Source: Paenibacillus bouchesdurhonensis
GTDB taxonomy: Bacteria > Bacillota > Bacilli > Paenibacillales > Paenibacillaceae
Direction: 5' to 3'
Length of the DNA: 64,000 nt
Assembly: GCF_900155685.1 (NCBI RefSeq)
Contig: NZ_LT732547.1
Location: 867,043-931,042 of the forward strand
This document shows, in pieces, positions 57,297-64,000 of this stretch. The notes beneath the pieces were generated by a model. It had not been told where the DNA came from, ran no database searches, and saw nothing but the letters and a program-made list of their open reading frames with translations. The position numbers were made by a program, and so were the translations under genes. Numbering within the stretch: the first letter of the stretch is position 1; every line of letters begins with the position of its first letter.

Positions 57297-58294
57297 TTGT
57301 TCGCTTCGGTTACGTAGCTATGTCGACGGTCGTTAAGAATGCATCGCCATCCAAGACAATGACTTACAAGACATTCAGCAGTCTAAGCGACCGGGAGGCT
57401 GCCGTACGCCGCCTTGAATTCATTGCGGCTGATAATTTGCACAACACACTGCGGCTCCTTCGGCATAACGAAGCGAATGATATCAAAGTATTTCGTTTCT
57501 CCTCCAAGCTGCTGCCCTTAGCAACGCATGAGGCTCTGGCAGGCTGGAATCCCTACGAAGCGCTTATAGAGCAATTTCAGGCTATCGGCAACTTCGTGAA
57601 AAAACATGATATGCGCGTTTCGTTTCACCCGGATCATTTCACGGTGCTAAGCACGCCCCGTGCTGAGGTTCTGCAGAACTCGATTCGCGATCTTCGGCAT
57701 CATGTGGCGATGCTGGATGCCATGGGGTTGAATGGACGAACGAAGAATAATATTCATGTAGGCGGGGCCTACGGAGACAAGCCATCAGCCGCTACGCGGT
57801 TTCGGGAGAACGTCTCCGCGCTTTCGGACAGCATCAAGCAAAGGCTCATGTTCGAGAATGACGACAAGACGTTTAATGCTCCCGAGACGCTGGAGCTGTG
57901 CGAAGCCCTGGGCATTCCGATGGTGCTTGATATTCACCATCAATGGGTGAACAATGAGGGAGAGCAGCCCGGCGATCTATGGCCGCGCATAATGCGTACA
58001 TGGCAATCGACGTATGCTCAGTCCGGTTCCTTGGGCACCGATCCATTGCCGCCAAAAATTCACGCTTCCAGTCCCAAAAGCGCGAGTGATCCAAGAGGAC
58101 ACGCTGATCACGTCAGCGCCCTGCCGCTGCTTGGCTTCCTCAGAGCCATCGCTCCTATGACAAAGCGGCTGGATGTAATGCTGGAGGCGAAGCTTAAGGA
58201 CGGCGCATTATTTGCGCTCATGGAAGATTTGCGCAAGTATGAAGGCGATGGCGTTAAAATTCTGAATGAGGCAAGCGTGCAAATCATGCCTTAA
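57293..58294 (+). CDS. uvsE: UV damage endonuclease UvsE
   Basis: A 333-residue TIM-barrel endonuclease that nicks DNA 5' of UV photoproducts in an alternative excision-repair pathway. The N-terminal VRFGYVAMS is the family hallmark; metal-binding His, Glu and Asp are visible in RVSFHPDHF, NNIHVGG, LMFENDD, LDIHHQWVN and KIHASSPKS. It starts at a TTG (57293) overlapping the previous stop, with GGAG before it. Spore formers often keep this gene for repair after germination. Confidence 0.94.
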   Translation: MIVRFGYVAMSTVVKNASPSKTMTYKTFSSLSDREAAVRRLEFIAADNLHNTLRLLRHNEANDIKVFRFSSKLLPLATHEALAGWNPYEALIEQFQAIGNFVKKHDMRVSFHPDHFTVLSTPRAEVLQNSIRDLRHHVAMLDAMGLNGRTKNNIHVGGAYGDKPSAATRFRENVSALSDSIKQRLMFENDDKTFNAPETLELCEALGIPMVLDIHHQWVNNEGEQPGDLWPRIMRTWQSTYAQSGSLGTDPLPPKIHASSPKSASDPRGHADHVSALPLLGFLRAIAPMTKRLDVMLEAKLKDGALFALMEDLRKYEGDGVKILNEASVQIMP

Positions 58295-58414
58295 AACTTG
58301 AAAATAACGCCGAAATAAGGTAAGTTGAACAAAAATAATCTGAACTAGATGATTTGAACCTGATGTTGTTGAAGTTACACCAAAATTAGCGTTTCGTTGG
58401 AGGTATGTTCTATT

Positions 58415-59185
58415 ATGGGAGATTTACTCGCAGGAAAAAATATTATCGTAATGGGTGTGGCTAATGATCGCAGTATCGCCTGGGCCATCGCTCAAAGCTT
58501 GGCGGAGCAGGGGGCACGATTGGCCTTTACATACGAAAATGAGCGGGTGGAAGGCCGGGTACGCAAACTGGCCGAAACGATACCAAATTCGCTGATTCTT
58601 CCTTGTAATGTGACGGTTGATGAAGATATCGACAAGCTGGCTGATGCACTGAAGAGTGAGTTCGGCGTACTGCATGGCGTGGTGCACAGCATCGCATTTG
58701 CGAAAGCGGAGGACTTGGCCGGAGAATTCGCGGATACATCCCGGGAAGGCTTCGCGCTGGCGCATGACATTAGCGCTTACTCGCTGGTGGCTGTGTCGAA
58801 ACGACTAGCTCCTCTGATGACAGAAGGCGGCAGCATTATGACAATGACGTACATGGGATCTGAGCGTGTTATGCGCAATTACAACGTCATGGGCGTTGCC
58901 AAGGCTGCACTGGAAGCCTCCGTTCGCTATTTGGCGAATGATCTCGGGCCGAAGAACATCCGCGTCAATGCGATTTCAGCGGGGCCGATCCGCACGCTTG
59001 CAGCGAAAGGCATTAGCGACTTCAACTCGATTCTGAAGCAAGTCGAAGAGAAGGCTCCTTTGCGGAGAACGACTGAAACGGCAGAAGTGGGCGACACTGC
59101 GATGTTCCTGATCAGTCATCTCTCCCGCGGCATAACCGGAGAGGTTATCTTTGTGGATGGCGGTTACAATATCGTCGGTGCATAA
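58415..59185 (+). CDS. fabI: Enoyl-[acyl-carrier-protein] reductase (NADH)
   Basis: A 256-residue FabI of fatty-acid elongation. The NAD-binding GVANDRSIAWAIAQSLAEQGA and the catalytic Tyr-x6-Lys (YNVMGVAK) after TYMGSERVM are present, as is the C-terminal SRGITGEVIFVDGGYNI. This is the triclosan-sensitive type. The start is the ATG at 58415 behind GGAGG. I looked for a FapR operator in the 120 bp upstream and did not see one. Transcribed alone. Confidence 0.96.
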   Translation: MGDLLAGKNIIVMGVANDRSIAWAIAQSLAEQGARLAFTYENERVEGRVRKLAETIPNSLILPCNVTVDEDIDKLADALKSEFGVLHGVVHSIAFAKAEDLAGEFADTSREGFALAHDISAYSLVAVSKRLAPLMTEGGSIMTMTYMGSERVMRNYNVMGVAKAALEASVRYLANDLGPKNIRVNAISAGPIRTLAAKGISDFNSILKQVEEKAPLRRTTETAEVGDTAMFLISHLSRGITGEVIFVDGGYNIVGA

Positions 59186-59219
59186 TGTCACTTCATGTTG
59201 AAGAAAGTTCGTTTCCGGA

Positions 59220-59260
59220 GCAGGTACCGTACCTGCGCTGGTCACGGGCTTTTTCCATAA
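59220..59260 (+). terminator. Possible fabI terminator
   Basis: Palindrome GCAGGTACCGTACCTGC (59220-59236) inside a longer imperfect stem, with TTTTT at about 59251-59255. Position, 35 bp past fabI, is right; the stem quality is only moderate. Confidence 0.4.
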
Positions 59261-59395
59261 GGGAAGGCATATTTGGTCAAGCTGCCCGAATATAGCTCTA
59301 ACTGGGGTAATGGATGCAACTTTACAGTACTCAGGACGTATAGTTTTAAAAGGCAAAGAATTACAAGATTAAGATAGAAAGTAGAGTGAAATCTA

Positions 59396-60247
59396 GTGGA
59401 ACCAAACGACAACGTGGTGGGCAGTAAAAGTCCGACAGCTGTAGCGATCAACTCCGCCTCCAAAGCGGGTGAGTGGATTAAGAGCAGGCTTGGCATGTTC
59501 AAGCAATTAGATACGAAGCTATCGCCACAGGATTTGGTGACGGATGTAGATAAAGGTGCGGAGCTCATGATCCGCAAGCTGATACTTACTCATTTCCCGG
59601 ATCACGATATTCTAGGGGAAGAAGGGGTGCCGCCAGGCGCGGCTGCTTCGGAAGCAGCTTTAGCCAAGGCGAGATCTTCAGAGTACTTATGGATCGTTGA
59701 TCCGGTGGATGGTACAACGAATTTCGTCCATAGCTTTCCATTCTTCTGCGTATCGATCGCTTTGGCTTATCGTGGCGAGGTGGTCGTGGGCGTAATTTAT
59801 GATCCGATTCGGGACGAATTGTTCGTAGCCGAGAAGGGAAAAGGGGCCTATGTGCACGGCAATCCGACTCTAGTCTCGGAGGATGCGGATTTATCGAGCA
59901 GCGTGCTGGCCGTCGGATTTAATCCGGACCGCGAGTTCGCATTGCCGGCGAATATGAAAGGCATCAATGCGCTGGCTCTGGAGACGCGCAGTATTAGAGC
60001 GGGAGGCTCCGCCGCGCTGCATCTTGCTTATGTGGCAGCAGGCCGCTTGAGCGGGTATTATGAAGTAGGGTTGAATGCTTGGGATGTGGCGGCGGGTGCC
60101 CTGCTTGTGAAAGAATCTGGAGGAATCGTAACGGATACGGCGGGGAATCCTTATGATCTCGGCGTTCGCCATCTAGTGGCAACCAACGGAAAAATTCACG
60201 ATGAGCTGCTTCAATCTCTCGCAGCGGCGGACGCCACGGGCATCTAG
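59396..60247 (+). CDS. Inositol monophosphatase family protein
   Basis: A 283-residue Mg-dependent phosphatase of the IMPase/SuhB family. The three signature pieces are present: ILGEEG with the first metal-binding Glu, WIVDPVDGTTNFVH with the DPxDGT motif, and LNAWDVAAGALLVKESGG with the WDxAAG motif. It may act on inositol phosphate, on adenosine 3',5'-bisphosphate or on another sugar phosphate; sequence does not decide. It starts with a GTG (59396) behind a weak site; the first methionine downstream would remove part of the family's N-terminal helix. Confidence 0.9.
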   Translation: MEPNDNVVGSKSPTAVAINSASKAGEWIKSRLGMFKQLDTKLSPQDLVTDVDKGAELMIRKLILTHFPDHDILGEEGVPPGAAASEAALAKARSSEYLWIVDPVDGTTNFVHSFPFFCVSIALAYRGEVVVGVIYDPIRDELFVAEKGKGAYVHGNPTLVSEDADLSSSVLAVGFNPDREFALPANMKGINALALETRSIRAGGSAALHLAYVAAGRLSGYYEVGLNAWDVAAGALLVKESGGIVTDTAGNPYDLGVRHLVATNGKIHDELLQSLAAADATGI

Positions 60248-60307
60248 CACATGATTTTCTATTCTGTAATTCCTTAACGTATTTTCAGGATGAAGGAGTG
60301 TATCAGG

Positions 60308-60559
60308 ATGAGTGAAGATCGCGAGAAGTTGGAGAAGGAGCTAAGCGAATTGCTAAGCGAAGTCGAGGAGAAGAGTGAGAGGGAGCGGCTGGAGGAAACG
60401 CGAAGAAGCCTTCCGCATAAGTATGAAATCCGTATTCAGACAGAGTTGGATCCGATCGTGGAGGAAACGCTGAAATATCGCAGCATGGCTAAAGAAATCG
60501 ATGGACGGTATGATGAGTATTTGAAGAAAACAGTGCGTGGCGACAAGGGCCCTGAGTAA
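60308..60559 (+). CDS. Small helical protein of unknown function
   Basis: Not recognised. An 83-residue, highly charged protein dominated by Glu, Lys and Arg with heptad-like Leu spacing in the first 40 residues (probable coiled coil), then a short basic tail. AAGGAG precedes the ATG at 60308, 60 bp past the phosphatase gene, so cotranscription is possible. The base composition and codon use match its neighbours. Confidence 0.65.
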   Translation: MSEDREKLEKELSELLSEVEEKSERERLEETRRSLPHKYEIRIQTELDPIVEETLKYRSMAKEIDGRYDEYLKKTVRGDKGPE

Positions 60560-60647
60560 TTCGGGGCCTTAATTGCCCTAAAAGCACCTGTGTGGATTCT
60601 GATAGAACCTTACATGGGCTGGGCATATTGGGGAGTGAAATGGTAAA

Positions 60648-61949
60648 TTGTTCTCACATAGATGGAGTATTCGATGTTTAACAGCCGCTTTGCTCGCGGT
60701 AGCAGTGCTGCTGTGTTTCCCGGTAAATTACTTGATTGCCGCCTCTCGATCCATTTCGGAGGGAAATGCTCTCGAACACGCTATCTCGATTCAGATGGAG
60801 GAGAAGGCATACCGCATTGTGGCTCTAGGTGATTCGATTAGCGCGGGGTATGAGCCAGGCATGAATGAGAGCAGTGTTCCCTATGGCTATGTTGAACGAC
60901 TTAGAGAGCAAGGCTTGTATCATGGCCGGACTAAAGTATACAATTACGGAATTCTCGGGCTGACCAGCAGCGGGCTGAAAAATTACGTCTCTGCCATTCA
61001 AGAAGGAGTAGCGGTAAAGCCCGAAACGATCCAGCGAGGCTTGCCTGATCCGCGCATCTCCGCCTTTGCGGCAGGGATAGTCGATGCTCGGGCTGCTCTG
61101 GAGCAGGCAGATTTGATTACCATTACGATCGGCGGCAACGACCTGTACAGTCTGATCTCGGAGATAGAGAACTATAGCTCGGTCGAGATCGAGGCGAAAG
61201 GCCGGGAGTTGATGAATGCTTATACGCTGAACGTGCGGGAGATTATCGATGATTTAACGGCGATGAACCCTCATGCGGAAATCATATTGATGGATCAATA
61301 CCAGCCGGTGCCAAAAATCATCATCGGCTCGGCGTACAGCTACTTGCAGAGCGCGGCAGATACATTTACGACAGCGGTTGAAGGGCTTGCCGGCGAATAT
61401 GCTAGGCAGGGCAAGCACGTCAAAGCTGTGCATGTGGCCCAGGTATTTAAGGGCCGGGAAATCGCGTTGACGCATATTTTTCCCAGGGGAGACATCCACC
61501 CGAACCAGGCTGGGTACGAGATGATCGCCAAGGTCGTTGCCGAAGAGGTATGGGGAGCCTATCAGGAGAATGAGGCTTTGCAGGAAGGCGTTCCGGTTCA
61601 AGTTGTCGTGAAAGGCAAGAGGGTGCAATCTCCCTATGCCCCGGTGCTTCGCCAAGGTCAGACCTTTCTGGCACTAAAGGATATTACAGAGGCTATTGGA
61701 GCTTCATCCTCATGGGACAGCCGCAACAGCACGGCTTTTGTAACCTACAATGGACGGAAGGTGAGCATTCCCATCGGCTCCAGTAAAATTATTGCTAATG
61801 GTGAAGAGATCCCCACGAACAGTCCGGCTTTTCTGAACAAGGTCGGGCAAGAATCCAAAACCTATGTTCCGCTGGCCCTGCTTGCTCACGGGCTGGGTCT
61901 GGATGTGCAGTATATAGAGAAGAGCAAAACGGTATTCATTAATTTATAG
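60648..61949 (+). CDS. Secreted GDSL/SGNH hydrolase with copper-amine-oxidase-like domain
   Basis: A 433-residue exported protein. A signal segment (about 10-32) is followed by an SGNH hydrolase domain (about 55-305): block I GDSISAGY, block III GGNDL and block V DIHPNQAGY with the catalytic His. The C-terminal part (about 315-433, VQVVVKGKRVQSPYAPVLRQGQTFLALKDITEAIGA) is a Cu_amine_oxidN1-type domain, common on Paenibacillus cell-wall proteins. It may deacylate lipids or polysaccharides; not resolved. It starts with a TTG at 60648 behind GGGGAG at a long spacing. Confidence 0.87.
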   Translation: MFSHRWSIRCLTAALLAVAVLLCFPVNYLIAASRSISEGNALEHAISIQMEEKAYRIVALGDSISAGYEPGMNESSVPYGYVERLREQGLYHGRTKVYNYGILGLTSSGLKNYVSAIQEGVAVKPETIQRGLPDPRISAFAAGIVDARAALEQADLITITIGGNDLYSLISEIENYSSVEIEAKGRELMNAYTLNVREIIDDLTAMNPHAEIILMDQYQPVPKIIIGSAYSYLQSAADTFTTAVEGLAGEYARQGKHVKAVHVAQVFKGREIALTHIFPRGDIHPNQAGYEMIAKVVAEEVWGAYQENEALQEGVPVQVVVKGKRVQSPYAPVLRQGQTFLALKDITEAIGASSSWDSRNSTAFVTYNGRKVSIPIGSSKIIANGEEIPTNSPAFLNKVGQESKTYVPLALLAHGLGLDVQYIEKSKTVFINL

Positions 61950-61977
61950 TTCTTAGCTTTAGCCATTATAGATAGAG

Positions 61978-62017
61978 AAGGGCGGCCCTCGCTGATCATT
62001 ATGCGGGGGCCGCCCTT
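61978..62017. terminator. Bidirectional terminator
   Basis: Perfect 11-bp stem AAGGGCGGCCC/GGGCCGCCCTT between the plus-strand GDSL gene and the minus-strand hemL gene. Confidence 0.85.
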
Positions 62018-62057
62018 TGTGCACGCTATATATATCTGCTATAGAAAGAATGATGCC

Positions 62058-63371
62058 CTAACGGCCGCTGATTTCCCGGAAGGAGGCTTCCGCCGCTTCA
62101 AGGGTGAAATCAATATCTTCGTCCGTATGGGCCGTAGTTAGAAACCAGGCCTCATATTTGGAAGGAGCCAGGTTGACGCCTCGATTCAGCATAGCCCGGA
62201 AGAAGGCCGCGAACATGTCGCTGTCGGTATCCTGCGCTTCATCATAGTTCGTCACTGGATGATCGCAGAAATGCGTCGAGAATGCTCCGGCAATGCGATT
62301 GATGGTTAACGGAACCCCGCAGCGCTGTGCGGAATCCGCCAGTCCGTTCGTTAGCTTGACGGCCAGGCGCTCCATTTCCGGATAGACGCCATCCTCCTGC
62401 AGTACTTCCAGGCAGGCGATGCCTGCGGAGATAGAGGCCGGGTTACCAGCCATCGTTCCGGCCTGATATGTCGGACCGAGCGGAGCGACCTGCTCCATCA
62501 CTTCCTTGCTGCCGCCGTAAGCGCCGATCGGCAGCCCGCCGCCGATGATTTTGCCTAGCGCGGTCAAATCCGGACGGATCGCTTCATGATTGGCCAAACC
62601 ATTGAAGGTTTGGGCTGATCCGTAATGGAGGCGGAAGGCGGTGATGACCTCGTCATAGATGACGAGCGCGCCATATTGCCGGGCAAGTCTGCAGAGATCT
62701 TCGAGGAAGCCCTCCTTCGGCATGACCATGCCGAAGTTGCCGACAATCGGCTCGACCATTACCGCGGCTACATCGTCGCCCCATTTGTTCAGGGCAGCCT
62801 GAAGCGCTTCAGCGTCATTAAACGGCACGGTGATCACCTCATGGGCGATGCTGGTCGGGATGCCGGCGCTGTCCGGAATGCCCAGCGTGGAGGGCCCTGA
62901 ACCCGCGGCAACCAGCACGAGGTCGGAATGGCCGTGGTAGCAGCCGGCAAATTTAATGATTTTATTGCGCTTCGTATAGGCGCGGGCTACGCGAATGGTC
63001 GTCATGATCGCTTCCGTCCCGGAATTGACAAAACGGACTTTGTCCATGGAGGGAATCGCGCTCTTCAGCATTTTTGCCAGCGTGATTTCCAGCTCGGTTG
63101 GCGTGCCATACAGGGTGCCGTTCGCGGCCGCTTCTTGAATGGCGCGGGTGACGTGCGGATGCGCATGTCCTGTTATAATGGGACCGTAAGCTCCCAAATA
63201 ATCGACATAACGGTTGCCGTCCACGTCCCAGAAATGGGAGCCCGCCGCTTTGTTCATAAAAACGGGCGCCCCGCCCCCAACCGCTTTGAAAGAGCGGGAG
63301 GGGCTGTTGACGCCGCCAACAATATGCTTGAGAGCTTCTTCGTATAAATGTTCTGATTGAATCCGGTTCAT
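62058..63371 (-). CDS. hemL: Glutamate-1-semialdehyde 2,1-aminomutase
   Basis: A 437-residue PLP enzyme that converts glutamate semialdehyde to 5-aminolevulinate, the start of haem synthesis. [40 protein letters not shown], the cofactor-binding YDEVITAFR and the Schiff-base Lys in [16 protein letters not shown] are intact. B. subtilis has two copies (HemL, GsaB); which this is cannot be told here, and the other hem genes are not in the window. AAAGGAAG precedes the ATG. It is 40 bp downstream of the LCP gene. Confidence 0.93.
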   Translation of the reverse strand: MNRIQSEHLYEEALKHIVGGVNSPSRSFKAVGGGAPVFMNKAAGSHFWDVDGNRYVDYLGAYGPIITGHAHPHVTRAIQEAAANGTLYGTPTELEITLAKMLKSAIPSMDKVRFVNSGTEAIMTTIRVARAYTKRNKIIKFAGCYHGHSDLVLVAAGSGPSTLGIPDSAGIPTSIAHEVITVPFNDAEALQAALNKWGDDVAAVMVEPIVGNFGMVMPKEGFLEDLCRLARQYGALVIYDEVITAFRLHYGSAQTFNGLANHEAIRPDLTALGKIIGGGLPIGAYGGSKEVMEQVAPLGPTYQAGTMAGNPASISAGIACLEVLQEDGVYPEMERLAVKLTNGLADSAQRCGVPLTINRIAGAFSTHFCDHPVTNYDEAQDTDSDMFAAFFRAMLNRGVNLAPSKYEAWFLTTAHTDEDIDFTLEAAEASFREISGR

Positions 63372-63414
63372 GAGGGTACATCTTCCTTTCGAGTGGTGTT
63401 TAGCGATTTAATGA

Positions 63415-64000
63415 TTAATTCCGGTACGCCTCCGTAGCAGGGGGAGACCCGGAACTGGAGCCGGTGTTCTTGCTCGTTCCGGAGCCTGTGCTTGTAGCTT
63501 CTCCAGCGCTCGTCTCGTTGCTTGCGTCTACGGATTCCGCCGGATCGCTACTCCCATCGGTTGCATCCCCCGGCTCCTCCGGCGAGGTGAGCACATCCTG
63601 CACAAATTGCTTCAATTCATCATCATCGCGGACGCCAAGCACCTCGGAGCCTCCGATATTTTTCTCTACAAGCAGCTTCATCGGAGGAATTTGCTCGCTG
63701 CCAGACATCTTGCTATCATAGGCAACGGTAGCCAGCTTCCACATGTCATTGATCGTTAAGTTCGTATCGATATAAGGATTCACTTTCTCCAAAATCGACG
63801 GGAGCTTCATGATCGATGTCGTCGATATCATTTTCTCGGCAACAGCCTTGAGGAAATTACGCTGGCGCTCAGTTCGCGTATAGTCGGACAGGGCATCATG
63901 CCGAAAACGAACATATTGCAGTGCAGAATTGCCGTCGAGGTGCTGCTGTCCTTTTTTCAAATTAATATCGTATTCATGGTTATCCGCCTTACTGGTGTAG
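63415..64000 (-). CDS. LCP (LytR-CpsA-Psr) family protein, partial
   Basis: The 5' part of the gene lies beyond the right edge; 195 codons remain. The preserved piece carries the C-terminal half of the LCP domain (LDGNSALQYVRFRHDALSDYTRTERQRNFLKAVAEKM, with the conserved Arg and Asp that bind polyprenyl phosphate) and a Ser/Thr/Gly-rich tail of about 55 residues, probably disordered. LCP enzymes attach teichoic acids or other glycopolymers to peptidoglycan, which fits the LTA-synthase-like gene in this window only in general terms. Confidence 0.88.
   Translation of the reverse strand, partial: YTSKADNHEYDINLKKGQQHLDGNSALQYVRFRHDALSDYTRTERQRNFLKAVAEKMISTTSIMKLPSILEKVNPYIDTNLTINDMWKLATVAYDSKMSGSEQIPPMKLLVEKNIGGSEVLGVRDDDELKQFVQDVLTSPEEPGDATDGSSDPAESVDASNETSAGEATSTGSGTSKNTGSSSGSPPATEAYRN

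Noticed and set aside
58295..58414. FapR operator upstream of fabI
   Set aside because: No sequence close to the TTAGTACC-type inverted repeat was found.
1..64000. CRISPR arrays, tRNA/rRNA genes, IS elements, prophage
   Set aside because: No regularly spaced direct repeats, no tRNA-like cloverleaf with CCA context, no transposase, integrase or phage genes were seen in the translated frames.

Overview
The window looks like a chromosomal segment of a Paenibacillus-type, spore-forming, low-to-mid GC Firmicute. The signs are strong AAGGAGG-type ribosome binding sites, frequent TTG and GTG starts, EcsAB, YknWXYZ and Spo0E-like proteins, a T-box leader, LTA-synthase-type sulfatase, S-layer-anchored GH9 cellulase and the AroQ-DAHP synthase fusion. 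No rRNA, tRNA, CRISPR, prophage or IS element was recognised. Both ends are cut inside ordinary chromosome; the right end truncates an LCP (LytR-CpsA-Psr) gene.

Layout. 0.1-7.1 kb is mostly minus strand: AIM24 protein, small coiled-coil membrane protein, DegV, AraC regulator and LTA-synthase-like enzyme, with a plus-strand MATE transporter between them. 7.2-9.6 kb holds an Smr-less MutS2 paralogue behind an attenuator-like leader. 9.8-16.6 kb holds a Spo0E-like protein, an alpha/beta hydrolase, a GNAT enzyme, an ECF vitamin transporter (T, S and double ATPase) and an MFS exporter; a MarR regulator follows. 17.4-24.2 kb carries EcsAB, a BaiN/HI0933-type flavoprotein, a sporulation-type histidine kinase, a bacilliredoxin and NadE. 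24.4-28.0 kb is a yknWXYZ-like operon. 28-38.8 kb is a run of housekeeping genes: hydrolase, AcpS, MutY, GNAT, signal peptidase I, RNase HI, QueG, Ogt, HD-GYP protein, YneF and FolE, then AroA behind a T-box. 39-42.5 kb is an AT-rich ABC transporter pair that looks acquired. 42.5-50 kb has a DUF2935-SOD fusion, a hydrolase, an IclR regulator and a 1272-aa cellulase. 50-64 kb has a GntR/DUF1648 pair, aconitase, an amidase-domain protein, Ddl, UvsE, FabI, an IMPase, a GDSL protein, HemL and the LCP fragment.

Regulatory signals are the most informative part. (1) A 7-codon leader ORF overlaps a perfect 12-bp inverted repeat and is followed by an intrinsic terminator, ahead of the MutS2-like ATPase; this has the form of ribosome-controlled attenuation of a possible ribosome-rescue factor. 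(2) A perfect BirA-type operator lies over the promoter of a YkoE-family ECF substrate component, which suggests biotin control of a transporter usually assigned to thiamine precursors. (3) Nearly identical 17-bp palindromes (15 of 17 bases) lie just downstream of the promoters of the IclR regulator gene and of the aconitase gene. (4) A GntR operator candidate covers the -10 box of the GntR/DUF1648 operon. (5) Possible ECF-sigma promoters precede ecsAB and yknWXYZ. All functional links are inferences from sequence alone.
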